Made by a program: the position numbers and the translations under genes. This document shows positions 1 through 7,129 of a stretch of DNA of 34,675 nucleotides, one piece after another; within the stretch, counting starts at the first letter, position 1; the number at the start of each line of letters is the position of its first letter. This stretch comes from Candidatus Omnitrophica bacterium CG11_big_fil_rev_8_21_14_0_20_41_12. GTDB lineage: Bacteria; Omnitrophota; Gorgyraeia; Gygaellales; Profunditerraquicolaceae. Under the pieces are notes generated by a model that saw only the letters and a list, made by a program, of their open reading frames with translations, was not told the origin of the DNA and ran no database searches. Location: positions 466 to 35,140 of the forward strand of contig PCWB01000054.1 of NCBI GenBank assembly GCA_002796135.1. The letters are read 5' to 3'.

Positions 1-1
1 G

Positions 2-58
2 AACAAGTTAGCCAAAAAGCATAAATCCTGGCAGGTTTTTGTAAGTTTTGTTATTTAA
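2..58 (+). CDS. ispE: 3' end of ispE-like gene (4-CDP-methylerythritol kinase), partial
   Basis: An open frame enters from the left edge and stops at TAA 56-58. Its last residues (NKLAKKHKSWQVFVSF..) resemble the C-terminal end of GHMP kinases of the IspE type, where a basic helix is followed by a W-x-V-F-V strand. IspE phosphorylates 4-diphosphocytidyl-methylerythritol in the isoprenoid pathway. The position directly upstream of spoVG and glmU is the classic neighbourhood of ispE. Only 18 codons are visible, so the call rests on this short match plus context. Confidence 0.5.
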   Translation, partial: NKLAKKHKSWQVFVSFVI

Positions 59-79
59 GCAGCATAAGCAGGGAAATCA

Positions 80-484
80 ATGGAAGTAACCGAAGTTAGG
101 GTAATTTTAAAGGATTCTCCGGATAAAAAATTAAAAGCCTATGCTACAGTTACCTTTGATAATGTTTTTGTGGTCAGGGATATTAAGGTGATCGAAGGAT
201 CGACGGGGTTATTTATCGCCATGCCTTCCCGTAAAGTAAAACACGCCTGTCCCAAATGCGCTTACAAAAATGAATTGCGCAGTAAATATTGTAATCAGTG
301 TGCTGCGTCGTTACCGGCCGAAGTTGTTAAGCAGCGCAATGAAGATCTGCCGGCTAGCCAATCTGAGCATAAAGATATAGCGCATCCGATTACGCAGCCG
401 TTTAGGGAAAATTTACAGAAGAAAGTTTTAGAAGCTTATACTCAGGAAAAAGGCAAGGTACAAACCGGTTCTGCCTTGGAATAA
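80..484 (+). CDS. spoVG: SpoVG family protein with embedded zinc ribbon
   Basis: 134 aa. Residues 1-53 (EVRVILKDSPDKKLKAYATV, FDNVFVVRDIKVIEG, LFIAMPSRK) are a good SpoVG core, a small nucleic-acid-binding regulator known from Firmicutes. Right after the MPSRK strand, residues about 57-75 form a Cx2C-x10-Cx2C zinc ribbon (CPKC and CNQC). A linker follows, then the usual SpoVG tail with H-P-I-x-x-x-F-R and a helix. Family members are normally about 85-100 aa, so the ribbon and linker account for the extra length. The gene sits between ispE and glmU as in Bacillus. An inverted repeat without a T-tract (about 490-522) lies between it and tRNA-Gln. The fold call is strong; the role of the ribbon is unknown. 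Confidence 0.85.
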   Translation: MEVTEVRVILKDSPDKKLKAYATVTFDNVFVVRDIKVIEGSTGLFIAMPSRKVKHACPKCAYKNELRSKYCNQCAASLPAEVVKQRNEDLPASQSEHKDIAHPITQPFRENLQKKVLEAYTQEKGKVQTGSALE

Positions 485-524
485 ATTTTAGTCCCGCATT
501 GAGGTGCATGTGCGGTACGGGAAT

Positions 525-595
525 TGGGACGTCGTCCAATGGTAGGACATCAGAATTTGGGTCTGACTATCATGGTTCGAATCCATGCGTCCCAG
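525..595 (+). tRNA. tRNA-Gln (anticodon TTG)
   Basis: A full cloverleaf can be drawn. The 7-bp acceptor stem is TGGGACG with CGTCCCA; the D arm has the GGTA loop; the anticodon stem TCAGA/TCTGA encloses the loop ATTTGGG with anticodon TTG; the T arm is CATGG-TTCGAAT-CCATG. The discriminator base is G595 and CCA is not encoded. Confidence 0.95.
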
Positions 596-606
596 TATGA
601 TATGAA

Positions 607-707
607 GGGGACGTCCTATTTGGGGACACCCTGGTAAAGATAGACTTGATTTAGTAGGTAATATTAAGAATTATGTATAGCAGGGTGTCCCTTTTCAGGA
701 CGTCCCC
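607..707 (+). repeat. REP-like long inverted repeat (GGGGACGTCC type)
   Basis: The left arm 607-633 and right arm 681-707 are inverse copies matching at 22 of 27 positions. The mismatches form one central 5-nt internal loop, and the hairpin loop spans 634-680. The outer block GGGGACGTCCT and inner block GGGACACCCTG are perfectly mirrored. Elements built from GGGGACGTCC/GGGACACC blocks occur as dispersed palindromes, often mobilised by REP-associated (Y1/RAYT) transposases; no transposase lies here, so it would be a non-autonomous copy. It lies between tRNA-Gln and glmU, and its right arm ends 10 nt before the glmU ATG. Confidence 0.7.
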
Positions 708-717
708 ACCTATTTAT

Positions 718-1983
718 ATGAAAAAAGATATTGTGGTGATAATTTTAGCAGCAGGTAAAAGCACTCGGATGAAGTCTGCGTTGCCCAAGGTGCTGCATAA
801 ACTTTGCAGTCGGCCGATGCTAGGGTATGTTTTAGATCTGGTCGCCGGACTGAAACCTAAGCAGGTGGTTGCGGTCTTAGGAAATCAGCAGGGGCTGGTG
901 CGTAAAGTTATACCCAAAGGAATTAAGATTGTTATCCAGAAAAAACTTATCGGTACCGCCGATGCGGTTAAAGCAGGGCTGTCGGCCTTAAAAGGCTTCA
1001 AAGGCACGGTACTTGTTCTTTACGGAGATATCCCTCTTTTAAAAAAAGAAACCTTAAAGAAACTTATTGATTATCATTTTGAAAATAATGTTGATGCCAC
1101 ACTGTTAACGACAACGCTAAAAAAACCTTTTGGCTATGGCCGGATCATGCGCGATAAATATTCTAGCGTCTGTGGCATCGTTGAAGAAAAAGACGCCGAT
1201 GAAGTGCAGAAGGATATCAAAGAGATCAATACCGGGATTATCGCATTTAGAAAAGACAGATTAGCGGAAAATTTAAAATATATCCGTCCGAATAACCGCA
1301 AAAAAGAGTATTATTTAACTGACATCATTGAAATTTTAGCTAAGAGGGATTATTTAGTGGATGCAGTTAAGGTAGATGATCCTCAGGAGGCGTTAGGGAT
1401 CAATACCCGCGCGGAGTTAGCCAAGGCCAATTCCTTAATGCAGAAAACAATTAATGATAAATTTATGCAAAATGGGGTAACGATTATGGATCCGGCATCT
1501 ACCTTTATCAGCTTCGGCACTAAAATCGGTGCGGATACAGTGATTTATCCCTTTACAGTAATTGAAAGTAATGTTAAAATTGGAAAACGTTGTTCAGTAG
1601 GCCCCTTTGCGCACCTGCGTGAGGGTGTCGAGCTAAAGGATGATGTTACAGCCGGCAACTTCATTGAGATGGTGCGTTCCAGGATCGGCGTTAAAACATT
1701 CGTCAAACATTTTTCTTACATCGCAGACAGCTCGGTTGGCTCAAATGTAAATATCGGGGCCGGCACGGTTACGGCTAATTTCGACGGAATTAAGAAAAAT
1801 CATACAATTATTGAGAATAATGTCAAGATCGGTTCGGATACCGTGATTGTTGCTCCGGCAAAAATCGGAAAATTCGCGGTCACCGGAGCCGGCTCGGTAA
1901 TTACTAAAAATATTCCGGACAGAACAGTTGTCGTCGGTGTTCCGGCAAGAATCTTAACAAAAAAAAGGAAAAAGAATGGATAA
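718..1983 (+). CDS. glmU: Bifunctional UDP-GlcNAc pyrophosphorylase / glucosamine-1-P N-acetyltransferase
   Basis: 421 aa. The N-terminal uridylyltransferase has the LAAGKSTRMKS nucleotide-binding loop (residues about 10-20), YGDIPLL, YGRI and EINTGI. The C-terminal left-handed beta-helix has hexapeptide repeats (GNFIEM, KHFSYIAD with the catalytic His, NIGAGTVTANFDG, VVGVPAR). It makes UDP-GlcNAc for peptidoglycan and lipid A. A longer frame starts at 673 inside the upstream inverted repeat; ATG 718 is preferred because the conserved strand MKKDIVVIILAAG begins there. No Shine-Dalgarno is visible. The gene overlaps prs by 8 nt. Its product is the substrate of the LpxA/LpxC/LpxD route encoded further right. 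Confidence 0.95.
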   Translation: MKKDIVVIILAAGKSTRMKSALPKVLHKLCSRPMLGYVLDLVAGLKPKQVVAVLGNQQGLVRKVIPKGIKIVIQKKLIGTADAVKAGLSALKGFKGTVLVLYGDIPLLKKETLKKLIDYHFENNVDATLLTTTLKKPFGYGRIMRDKYSSVCGIVEEKDADEVQKDIKEINTGIIAFRKDRLAENLKYIRPNNRKKEYYLTDIIEILAKRDYLVDAVKVDDPQEALGINTRAELAKANSLMQKTINDKFMQNGVTIMDPASTFISFGTKIGADTVIYPFTVIESNVKIGKRCSVGPFAHLREGVELKDDVTAGNFIEMVRSRIGVKTFVKHFSYIADSSVGSNVNIGAGTVTANFDGIKKNHTIIENNVKIGSDTVIVAPAKIGKFAVTGAGSVITKNIPDRTVVVGVPARILTKKRKKNG

Positions 1984-2914
1984 ACTTGCGATTTTTAGCG
2001 GTAATGCAAATCCTGAATTAGCCAATGATATCTGTAAAAATCTAAAAGTTAAATTACAGGATGCTCTGGTTGGCAGGTTTAGCGAAGGTGAAATTCGCGT
2101 TAAGATCAATGAAAATGTGCGCGGTAAAGATGTTTTTATAATACAGCCCACCTGTCCGCCGTCAAATGATAATCTTATGGAATTATTGATTATGATTGAT
2201 GCGATGCGCCGGGCTTCCGCCCAGAGAATCACTGCCGTTATCCCTTATTTTGGTTATGCCCGTCAAGATAGGAAGGATCAGCCGCGCGTACCGATCACCG
2301 CGAAATTAGTGGCAAATTTATTGACTACCTCCGGAGTAAGCCGGATCCTGACCATAGATTTACATGCCGGTCAGATTCAGGGATTTTTTGATATTCCGGT
2401 GGACCATTTATTTTCGGTCGGAGTATTCGTGGATTATTTCGGGAAGATGAATCTCAAAGACCTGGTTGTAGTATCTCCTGATGTCGGCAGCATTAAAATG
2501 GCCAGGGCTTATGCCAAAAGAGTATCGGCAGGGCTGGCCATCATTGATAAGCGCCGGGTTTCGCCTGAGAAGGCCGAAGCCATGCATATTATGGGCGAGG
2601 TAGAAGGTAAAAATGTGATTATTGTTGATGATATGATTGCTACCGGCAGCTCGCTGATTGAAGCAGTCGGCGCTTTGAAGAAAGCTAATGCAAAAACTAT
2701 TTATGCTGCCATTGCGCACGGTATTTTATCAGGTCCGGCGATTGAGCGTATTGGAAAATGCGAGGGCCTGGAGAAGTTGCTTATTTCTGATAGCATTCCT
2801 TTACCTGCAGATAAGAAAAACAATAAGATTCAAGTGCTCTCATTAGCCGCGCTTTTGGCGGAAGCAATAAAAAGGATACACAACGAAGAATCAGTTAGCT
2901 GTTTATTCGATTAG
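1976..2914 (+). CDS. prs: Ribose-phosphate pyrophosphokinase (PRPP synthetase)
   Basis: 312 aa, the normal length. It makes PRPP from ribose-5-phosphate and ATP for purines, pyrimidines, His and Trp. Visible motifs include LAIFSGNANPELA at the start, GRFSEGEIRVKI, the ATP-site loop YFGYARQDRK, DLHAGQIQGFFDIPVDHL, SPDVGS, and the PRPP-binding signature VIIVDDMIATGSS. The start overlaps the 3' end of glmU by 8 nt, so translation is probably coupled. The order glmU-prs-ctc-pth is conserved in many bacteria. Confidence 0.95.
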   Translation: MDKLAIFSGNANPELANDICKNLKVKLQDALVGRFSEGEIRVKINENVRGKDVFIIQPTCPPSNDNLMELLIMIDAMRRASAQRITAVIPYFGYARQDRKDQPRVPITAKLVANLLTTSGVSRILTIDLHAGQIQGFFDIPVDHLFSVGVFVDYFGKMNLKDLVVVSPDVGSIKMARAYAKRVSAGLAIIDKRRVSPEKAEAMHIMGEVEGKNVIIVDDMIATGSSLIEAVGALKKANAKTIYAAIAHGILSGPAIERIGKCEGLEKLLISDSIPLPADKKNNKIQVLSLAALLAEAIKRIHNEESVSCLFD

Positions 2915-2931
2915 AAAAGAAAGGTAAAGAA

Positions 2932-3627
2932 ATGGAAGAGATATTTTTGGAAGCAGAATTAAGAGAAAAAAAGGGAAGAGCCGGAGTAAAAGATCTGAGG
3001 GAGAGCGGTTATTTGCCTTCGGTAATTTATTCTCACGGTAAGGACGCCTTGTCTTTGCAAATCTCCCGCAGTGCGCTTTTAAAATTAGTGCACCAGCATC
3101 ATTTGGAAACAAGCGTGGTTACTTTAAAGATCAAGGATGATAAAAAAGCAAAAGGCCGCTCTTGCCTGATTAAAGAGATCCAGTATAGCCCGGTTGGCGA
3201 GGAGATCGTCCATGTAGATTTTAATGAGATCTCCCTTACCGAAGCAATCAAAGTTAATGTTCCGATTGAAGCCAGCGGTGAAGCTGTTGGGGTTAAGCAG
3301 GAGGGTGGATCTTTAGAGCAGTTACTTTGGGAGATTGAAGTAGAATGTTTACCGACGAATATCCCCGAGAAAATAGAAGTAGATATTATTGCCCTTAAAA
3401 TGGGAGAGTCTATTCATGTCAAGGATTTAGTTGTTGCTTCGGGAGTAAAATTTTTGCATGATCCGACGGCAGTTGTCTTGCATATCGTAGAACCGATGAA
3501 GGAAGAGGCGCCGGTTGAAGAAGCTGAAGGAGAAGCTAAAGCAGAACCTGAAGTAATTAAAGAGAAGAAAGAAGTTCCCGGCGAAGGAACCGGTGAAGCT
3601 GAAGAGAAAGAGAAAGATAAAAAGTGA
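2932..3627 (+). CDS. rplY: Large-subunit ribosomal protein bL25 (CTC/TL5 type)
   Basis: 231 aa. It is the long two-domain CTC/TL5 form: an N-terminal 5S-rRNA-binding L25 domain (about 1-95, EAELREKKGRAGVKDLRESG and YLPSVIYSHGKD) and a beta-rich C-terminal domain (about 96-188). An acidic, Glu/Lys-rich low-complexity tail (about 190-231) follows and is probably disordered. A purine-rich ribosome-binding site (GAAAGGTAAAG) lies just upstream. The gene is 17 nt after prs and overlaps pth by 4 nt. Confidence 0.92.
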   Translation: MEEIFLEAELREKKGRAGVKDLRESGYLPSVIYSHGKDALSLQISRSALLKLVHQHHLETSVVTLKIKDDKKAKGRSCLIKEIQYSPVGEEIVHVDFNEISLTEAIKVNVPIEASGEAVGVKQEGGSLEQLLWEIEVECLPTNIPEKIEVDIIALKMGESIHVKDLVVASGVKFLHDPTAVVLHIVEPMKEEAPVEEAEGEAKAEPEVIKEKKEVPGEGTGEAEEKEKDKK

Positions 3628-4199
3628 AGTTGATTGTAGGGCTGGGAAATCCCGGTTTGACTTACGCGGGCTCCCGGCATAATATCGGTTTTGCAATCGT
3701 TAAATCTTTAGCCAGTTCTTTAAAAGTTTCATTTAAAAGAGATAATTCAGTTTTAGCTTCAGTGGGTTCAGGAAAGTTTGGCGGGCATATTTTAATACTA
3801 GCATTACCGCAGACTTTTATGAATTTAAGCGGTGTAGCCGTGGGGTCCCTGCTTAAAAAATTTAAGGCTAGATTCGAAGATCTGTTAGTAGTTTGTGATG
3901 ATCTGGATTTGGATCTGGGTAGAATGAAGATCCGTCAAAACGGCTCAAGCGGTGGCCACCGGGGATTAAGTTCGGTTATCGAACACCTCGGAACGCAGAA
4001 TTTTAATCGTCTGCGTATTGGAATCAGCCGGCCCAGGAAAAATCAGGATGCCGCAGAGTATGTGCTTGCGGGTTTCTCGCATAAAGAAAAATCTATAGTG
4101 CAGGAAATTAAGGTCGATGCCCTTGATTGTTGTAGGGGTTGGGTAGAACATGGTATAGTTGAAACGATGAATACGTTTAACGTAAGGGGTGAGAAATGA
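3624..4199 (+). CDS. pth: Peptidyl-tRNA hydrolase
   Basis: 191 aa, standard length. It releases peptides from stalled peptidyl-tRNA. The family signature GLGNPGLTYAGSRHNIGF with the catalytic His is at residues about 6-23. PQTFMNLSG, VVCDDLDLDLG and SSGGHRGLSSVIEHLGTQNF are also present. The start is GTG at 3624, within GTGA, so it shares four bases with the bL25 stop. Its own stop overlaps the rpsF ATG in the same way (ATGA), giving a translationally coupled chain rplY-pth-rpsF. Confidence 0.95.
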   Translation: MKLIVGLGNPGLTYAGSRHNIGFAIVKSLASSLKVSFKRDNSVLASVGSGKFGGHILILALPQTFMNLSGVAVGSLLKKFKARFEDLLVVCDDLDLDLGRMKIRQNGSSGGHRGLSSVIEHLGTQNFNRLRIGISRPRKNQDAAEYVLAGFSHKEKSIVQEIKVDALDCCRGWVEHGIVETMNTFNVRGEK

Positions 4200-4486
4200 A
4201 TAAGTATGAAGCAATGGTGATTGTTAAACCTAGTCTGTCGGATGAAGATAAAAAGAAATTATTTCAACAGATTGATGATGTGGTAACCAAAAATAGCGGC
4301 CAGATTAGCCAATCGGGAGTTTGGGCTGAAAAGCGCAAATTTTATTTTCCGATTAATAAATTTATGGAAGGGATTTATTATCTGGCAGCTTTTACTGCGC
4401 CTCCTGAAGCAATCAAAGAAATCCGCAGTATTTATAAGCTTAATGAGAATATTCTGAGGGTTTTATTTACTCGGATGGATGCTTAA
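4196..4486 (+). CDS. rpsF: Small-subunit ribosomal protein bS6
   Basis: 96 aa. It begins MNKYEAMVIVKPSLSDED, the bS6 beta-alpha fold. WAEKRKFYFPINKFMEGIYYLAAF and the C-terminal NENILRVLFTRMD strand are typical. It binds 16S rRNA as a heterodimer with bS18, which is encoded two genes downstream in the common order rpsF-ssb-rpsR-rplI. The start codon overlaps the pth stop (ATGA). Confidence 0.93.
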   Translation: MNKYEAMVIVKPSLSDEDKKKLFQQIDDVVTKNSGQISQSGVWAEKRKFYFPINKFMEGIYYLAAFTAPPEAIKEIRSIYKLNENILRVLFTRMDA

Positions 4487-4505
4487 TTTATTAAATCAGC
4501 TTCAC

Positions 4506-4548
4506 CCGGCGCTAATTGGAATTGCGCCGGTGTGCACTACGTAGTGCA
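4506..4548 (+). promoter_or_regulatory. Two adjacent hairpins in the rpsF-ssb spacer
   Basis: Stem 1 is CCGGCGC (4506-4512) with GCGCCGG (4524-4530), 7 bp and GC-rich. Directly after it is a 16-nt perfect palindrome TGCACTACGTAGTGCA (4533-4548), four bases before the ssb Shine-Dalgarno AAGGAG (4552-4557). No T-tract follows, so these are unlikely to be a terminator. They could be an RNA processing or translational control site for ssb or for the S6/S18 operon. Function is unproven. Confidence 0.45.
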
Positions 4549-4564
4549 GGTAAGGAGAATCTAT

Positions 4565-5029
4565 ATGGCAAGTTATAACAAAGTATTATTGATGGGCAAT
4601 CTTACCAAAGATCCTGAATTACGCTATACCCCGCAAGGTACGGCGGTGGCTAATTTACGTTTGGCGGTAAATCGTAAATATCGTAATAAAGATCAGGAAT
4701 TAAAAGAAGAGGTTTGTTTTATAACTGCAGTAGTCTGGAATAAGCAAGCAGAAACCTGTAATCAGTATTTGCATAAAGGAAGCAGTGTTTTTGTCGAAGG
4801 CAGACTGCAGTCGCGCTCCTGGGAGGATAATACCGGAGCTAAGCGCTCAGTGATTGAAGTCAGGGCAGAGCGGGTTCAATTTATGGGTGCTCCCGGAGGA
4901 CCGGCGGCTAAGGCGCCTGAGCAAAGCAATCAGGTACATGCTCAGGCCATGCCTGAAGTATTGGCTGAGGAACCGACTAGTGAATCAACATGGTTAGCAG
5001 AAAGCGAGGATGAAGCACATGAAGGTTAA
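4565..5029 (+). CDS. ssb: Single-stranded DNA-binding protein
   Basis: 154 aa. OB-fold of SSB at about 1-108 (MASYNKVLLMGNLTKDPELR, YTPQGTAVANLRLAVNRKY, VWNKQAE, FVEGRLQSRSWED). A Pro/Glu/Ala-rich linker and an acidic tail follow. The tail ends ESEDEAHEG rather than the usual DDIPF-like tip. ATG 4565 is chosen because AAGGAG lies 7 nt upstream and the family starts here; a frame from 4532 would add residues through the hairpin. The 3' end overlaps rpsR by 11 nt. Confidence 0.93.
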   Translation: MASYNKVLLMGNLTKDPELRYTPQGTAVANLRLAVNRKYRNKDQELKEEVCFITAVVWNKQAETCNQYLHKGSSVFVEGRLQSRSWEDNTGAKRSVIEVRAERVQFMGAPGGPAAKAPEQSNQVHAQAMPEVLAEEPTSESTWLAESEDEAHEG

Positions 5030-5297
5030 AACACGGGGTTTTGATAAAGATAAAAAGAAACTTCTTAAAAAGAAGAGAGACGCTTTAGGCCCGGTCAGAA
5101 AAAGATTCTGCCGGTTCTGCGCGGATAAATTAGGCAGTATTGATTATAAAGATATAAAAAGATTGGGAGTTTTTATTACCGAGAAAGGTAAAATCAATTC
5201 CAGCCGTTTTTCCGGTAATTGCGCCAAGCATCAGAGAATAATTCGGGAACTGATCAATAAGGCCAGATTTCTTTCCTTGATTCCTTATGTCAGATAA
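5019..5297 (+). CDS. rpsR: Small-subunit ribosomal protein bS18 (zinc-binding form)
   Basis: 92 aa from ATG 5019 (95 aa if the in-frame ATG at 5010 is used). GAGG at 5006-5009 is 9 nt before 5019 but abuts 5010, so 5019 is favoured. The bS18 core is clear: DYKDIKRLGVFITEKGKI, SRFSGNCAKHQR and LSLIPYV. It has CRFC near the start and C-x2-H (CAKH) in the core, the set expected of zinc-binding (C+) bS18. A Lys-rich N-terminal stretch precedes the core. It is the partner of bS6. Confidence 0.93.
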   Translation: MKVKTRGFDKDKKKLLKKKRDALGPVRKRFCRFCADKLGSIDYKDIKRLGVFITEKGKINSSRFSGNCAKHQRIIRELINKARFLSLIPYVR

Positions 5298-5302
5298 ATT
5301 AA

Positions 5303-5746
5303 ATGGAAGTGATTTTAAATAAGGATGTGGCTGATATTGGTAAGGCAGGCCAGATTGTTAAGGTTAAAGAAGGTTTTGCCAGGAATTTTCTCTTTCCGCA
5401 GAATTTAGCCAAACCGGTTACTTCCGGCAGCCTTAAAATATTAGAACAACAGAAGCAGATTAAGTTTGAGCAATCGCTTAAGCAAAAGGAACAGGCGCTG
5501 GAGCTCAAGAGGCGGCTCGACAGCTTCTCTTTAACAATTGCAGCGCTTGCCCAGGATGAAGAAAAATTATACGGCAGCATCAGCGCTCAAGATGTATTCG
5601 AGGCCCTCAAGAACGAAGGCTTCCTGATTAATAAAAATAATATTAATTTAATTGATCCGATAAAATCTTTGGGAATTTATGAAATTCAAGTAGATCTCCA
5701 TCCTGAAGTGACGGCTAAACTTAAACTATGGGTAGTCAAAAAATAA
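5303..5746 (+). CDS. rplI: Large-subunit ribosomal protein bL9
   Basis: 147 aa. The N-terminal domain reads MEVILNKDVADIGKAG, then VKVKEGFARNFLFPQNLA, the bL9 signature. The central connecting helix (about 45-80) and the C-terminal domain (KLYGSISAQDVFEAL, LGIYEIQVDLHPEVTAKLKL) are complete. It starts 5 nt after rpsR and overlaps dnaB by 19 nt. Confidence 0.94.
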   Translation: MEVILNKDVADIGKAGQIVKVKEGFARNFLFPQNLAKPVTSGSLKILEQQKQIKFEQSLKQKEQALELKRRLDSFSLTIAALAQDEEKLYGSISAQDVFEALKNEGFLINKNNINLIDPIKSLGIYEIQVDLHPEVTAKLKLWVVKK

Positions 5747-7089
5747 CATCCCCGCAAGATCTAATCTTAGATAAGCTGCCTCCGCAAAACCTGGAAGCTG
5801 AAATGGCTGTTTTGGGCTCGATGCTTTTGGATGAGGAAGCAGTATCCATTGCCTCGGAAAAATTGGATGCGTCTTGTTTTTATAAAGATACCCACAGAAA
5901 AATCTTTTCCGCGATCAGCGGCCTTTACAACGCTAATAAAGCCGTAGATCTGATTACTTTGACCGACGCGCTGAAAAAAGATGACTCTCTTGATGCTATC
6001 GGCGGGGCAAGCTATCTGACATCTTTGGCTAACGCTGTTCCTACCGCAGCCAACATTAATCATTATGCCGGTATTGTGCGTGAAAAATATATTTTAAGAA
6101 CTTTAATCAATAACTCAACTAAGATTATTACCGTCTGCCATGAAAGCGAAGGAAATATCGCTGAAGTTGTGGATACTGCCGAGAAGCTGATCTTTGAGGT
6201 CAGCGACCGTAAAAATCAAGGCAGTTATCAGCATCTTAAAGAAATTGTTAAGGATAGTATTGAAACAATTGATAAGCTTTATCAGAATAAGGCCCATGTT
6301 ACCGGAATACCTACAGGCTACATAGATTTTGATATGAAAACTGCCGGCTTGCAGCCATCGGATCTGATTATTATCGCTGGCCGTCCTTCAATGGGAAAAA
6401 GTGCTTTTGCTTTAGGGATTGCCGAATATGCCGGAGTGATCGAAAAGATGCCTACGGCGATTTTTAGTTTAGAGATGTCCAAGGAACAATTAGTACAGAG
6501 AATGCTTTGTGCTCATGCGCGGGTGGATGCGCATAAAGTCAGGACAGGATATCTGGCCACCAGTGACTGGCCGCGCTTGACTGCGGCTGCCGGTAAACTT
6601 TCTGAGGCGCCGATATATATCGATGATACTCCGGCGATCTCGGTGATGGAGCTGCGTGCCCGTGCCCGCAGATTAAAGTCACATCATGATATAAAATTAA
6701 TTATTTTAGATTATATGCAGTTAATGCGCGGAACAGCTTCGAATATGGAAAGCCGCCAACAGGAGATCTCTGAGATCTCCCGCTCCCTTAAAGCTTTGGC
6801 CAGAGAATTAAGTGTCCCGGTGATTGCGATTAGCCAGCTCTCCCGGGCGGTTGAATCCCGCCAGGATCACCGTCCGCAACTTTCGGATTTAAGAGAGTCC
6901 GGAGCCATTGAACAGGATGCGGATGTCGTGGTATTAATTTTAAGAGAAGAATATTATACGCCTTCTCCTGAGAATCAAGGCGTCGCCGAGGTAATTATCG
7001 CCAAGCAGCGTAATGGCCCGGTGGGTTCTTTAAAGCTAGCCTTTATTAAAGAGTTTACCCGATTTGATAATCTGTCGAAAATTGAATAA
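5728..7089 (+). CDS. dnaB: Replicative DNA helicase DnaB
   Basis: 453 aa, typical length. The N-terminal helical domain starts at PPQNLEAEMAVLGSMLLDEEA. The RecA-like ATPase has Walker A GRPSMGKSA (about 218-226), FSLEMSKEQL, LIILDYMQLM as Walker B, QQEISEISRSLKALARELS, AISQLSRAVE and the arginine-finger region DLRESGAIEQDAD. RNGPVGSLKLAF lies near the C-terminus. It unwinds DNA at the chromosomal fork. The start lies within the rplI 3' end, so the two are probably cotranslated. The order rplI-dnaB is widely conserved. No intein is present. Confidence 0.95.
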   Translation: MGSQKITSPQDLILDKLPPQNLEAEMAVLGSMLLDEEAVSIASEKLDASCFYKDTHRKIFSAISGLYNANKAVDLITLTDALKKDDSLDAIGGASYLTSLANAVPTAANINHYAGIVREKYILRTLINNSTKIITVCHESEGNIAEVVDTAEKLIFEVSDRKNQGSYQHLKEIVKDSIETIDKLYQNKAHVTGIPTGYIDFDMKTAGLQPSDLIIIAGRPSMGKSAFALGIAEYAGVIEKMPTAIFSLEMSKEQLVQRMLCAHARVDAHKVRTGYLATSDWPRLTAAAGKLSEAPIYIDDTPAISVMELRARARRLKSHHDIKLIILDYMQLMRGTASNMESRQQEISEISRSLKALARELSVPVIAISQLSRAVESRQDHRPQLSDLRESGAIEQDADVVVLILREEYYTPSPENQGVAEVIIAKQRNGPVGSLKLAFIKEFTRFDNLSKIE

Positions 7090-7093
7090 CTAT

Positions 7094-7122
7094 TTGCTTA
7101 AACAGGCCTATTCCTATATAAT
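7094..7122 (+). promoter_or_regulatory. Putative sigma-70-type promoter of bamA, close to the start codon
   Basis: TTGCTT (7094-7099), a 17-nt spacer and a perfect TATAAT (7117-7122). The bamA ATG begins at 7130, only 7 nt after the -10 box, so the predicted transcript would start at or next to the A of the start codon. No Shine-Dalgarno precedes that ATG. The -35 is weak. Confidence 0.45.
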
Positions 7123-7129
7123 AATAAAA

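Noticed and set aside
673-717. Upstream extension of glmU from ATG 673
   Set aside because: The 15 extra residues are translated from the right arm of the inverted repeat; the conserved GlmU start is at 718.
3414-3696. Minus-strand frames rich in Ser/Phe opposite rplY
   Set aside because: They are the antisense of the Glu/Lys-rich bL25 tail, with no motif or ribosome-binding site.
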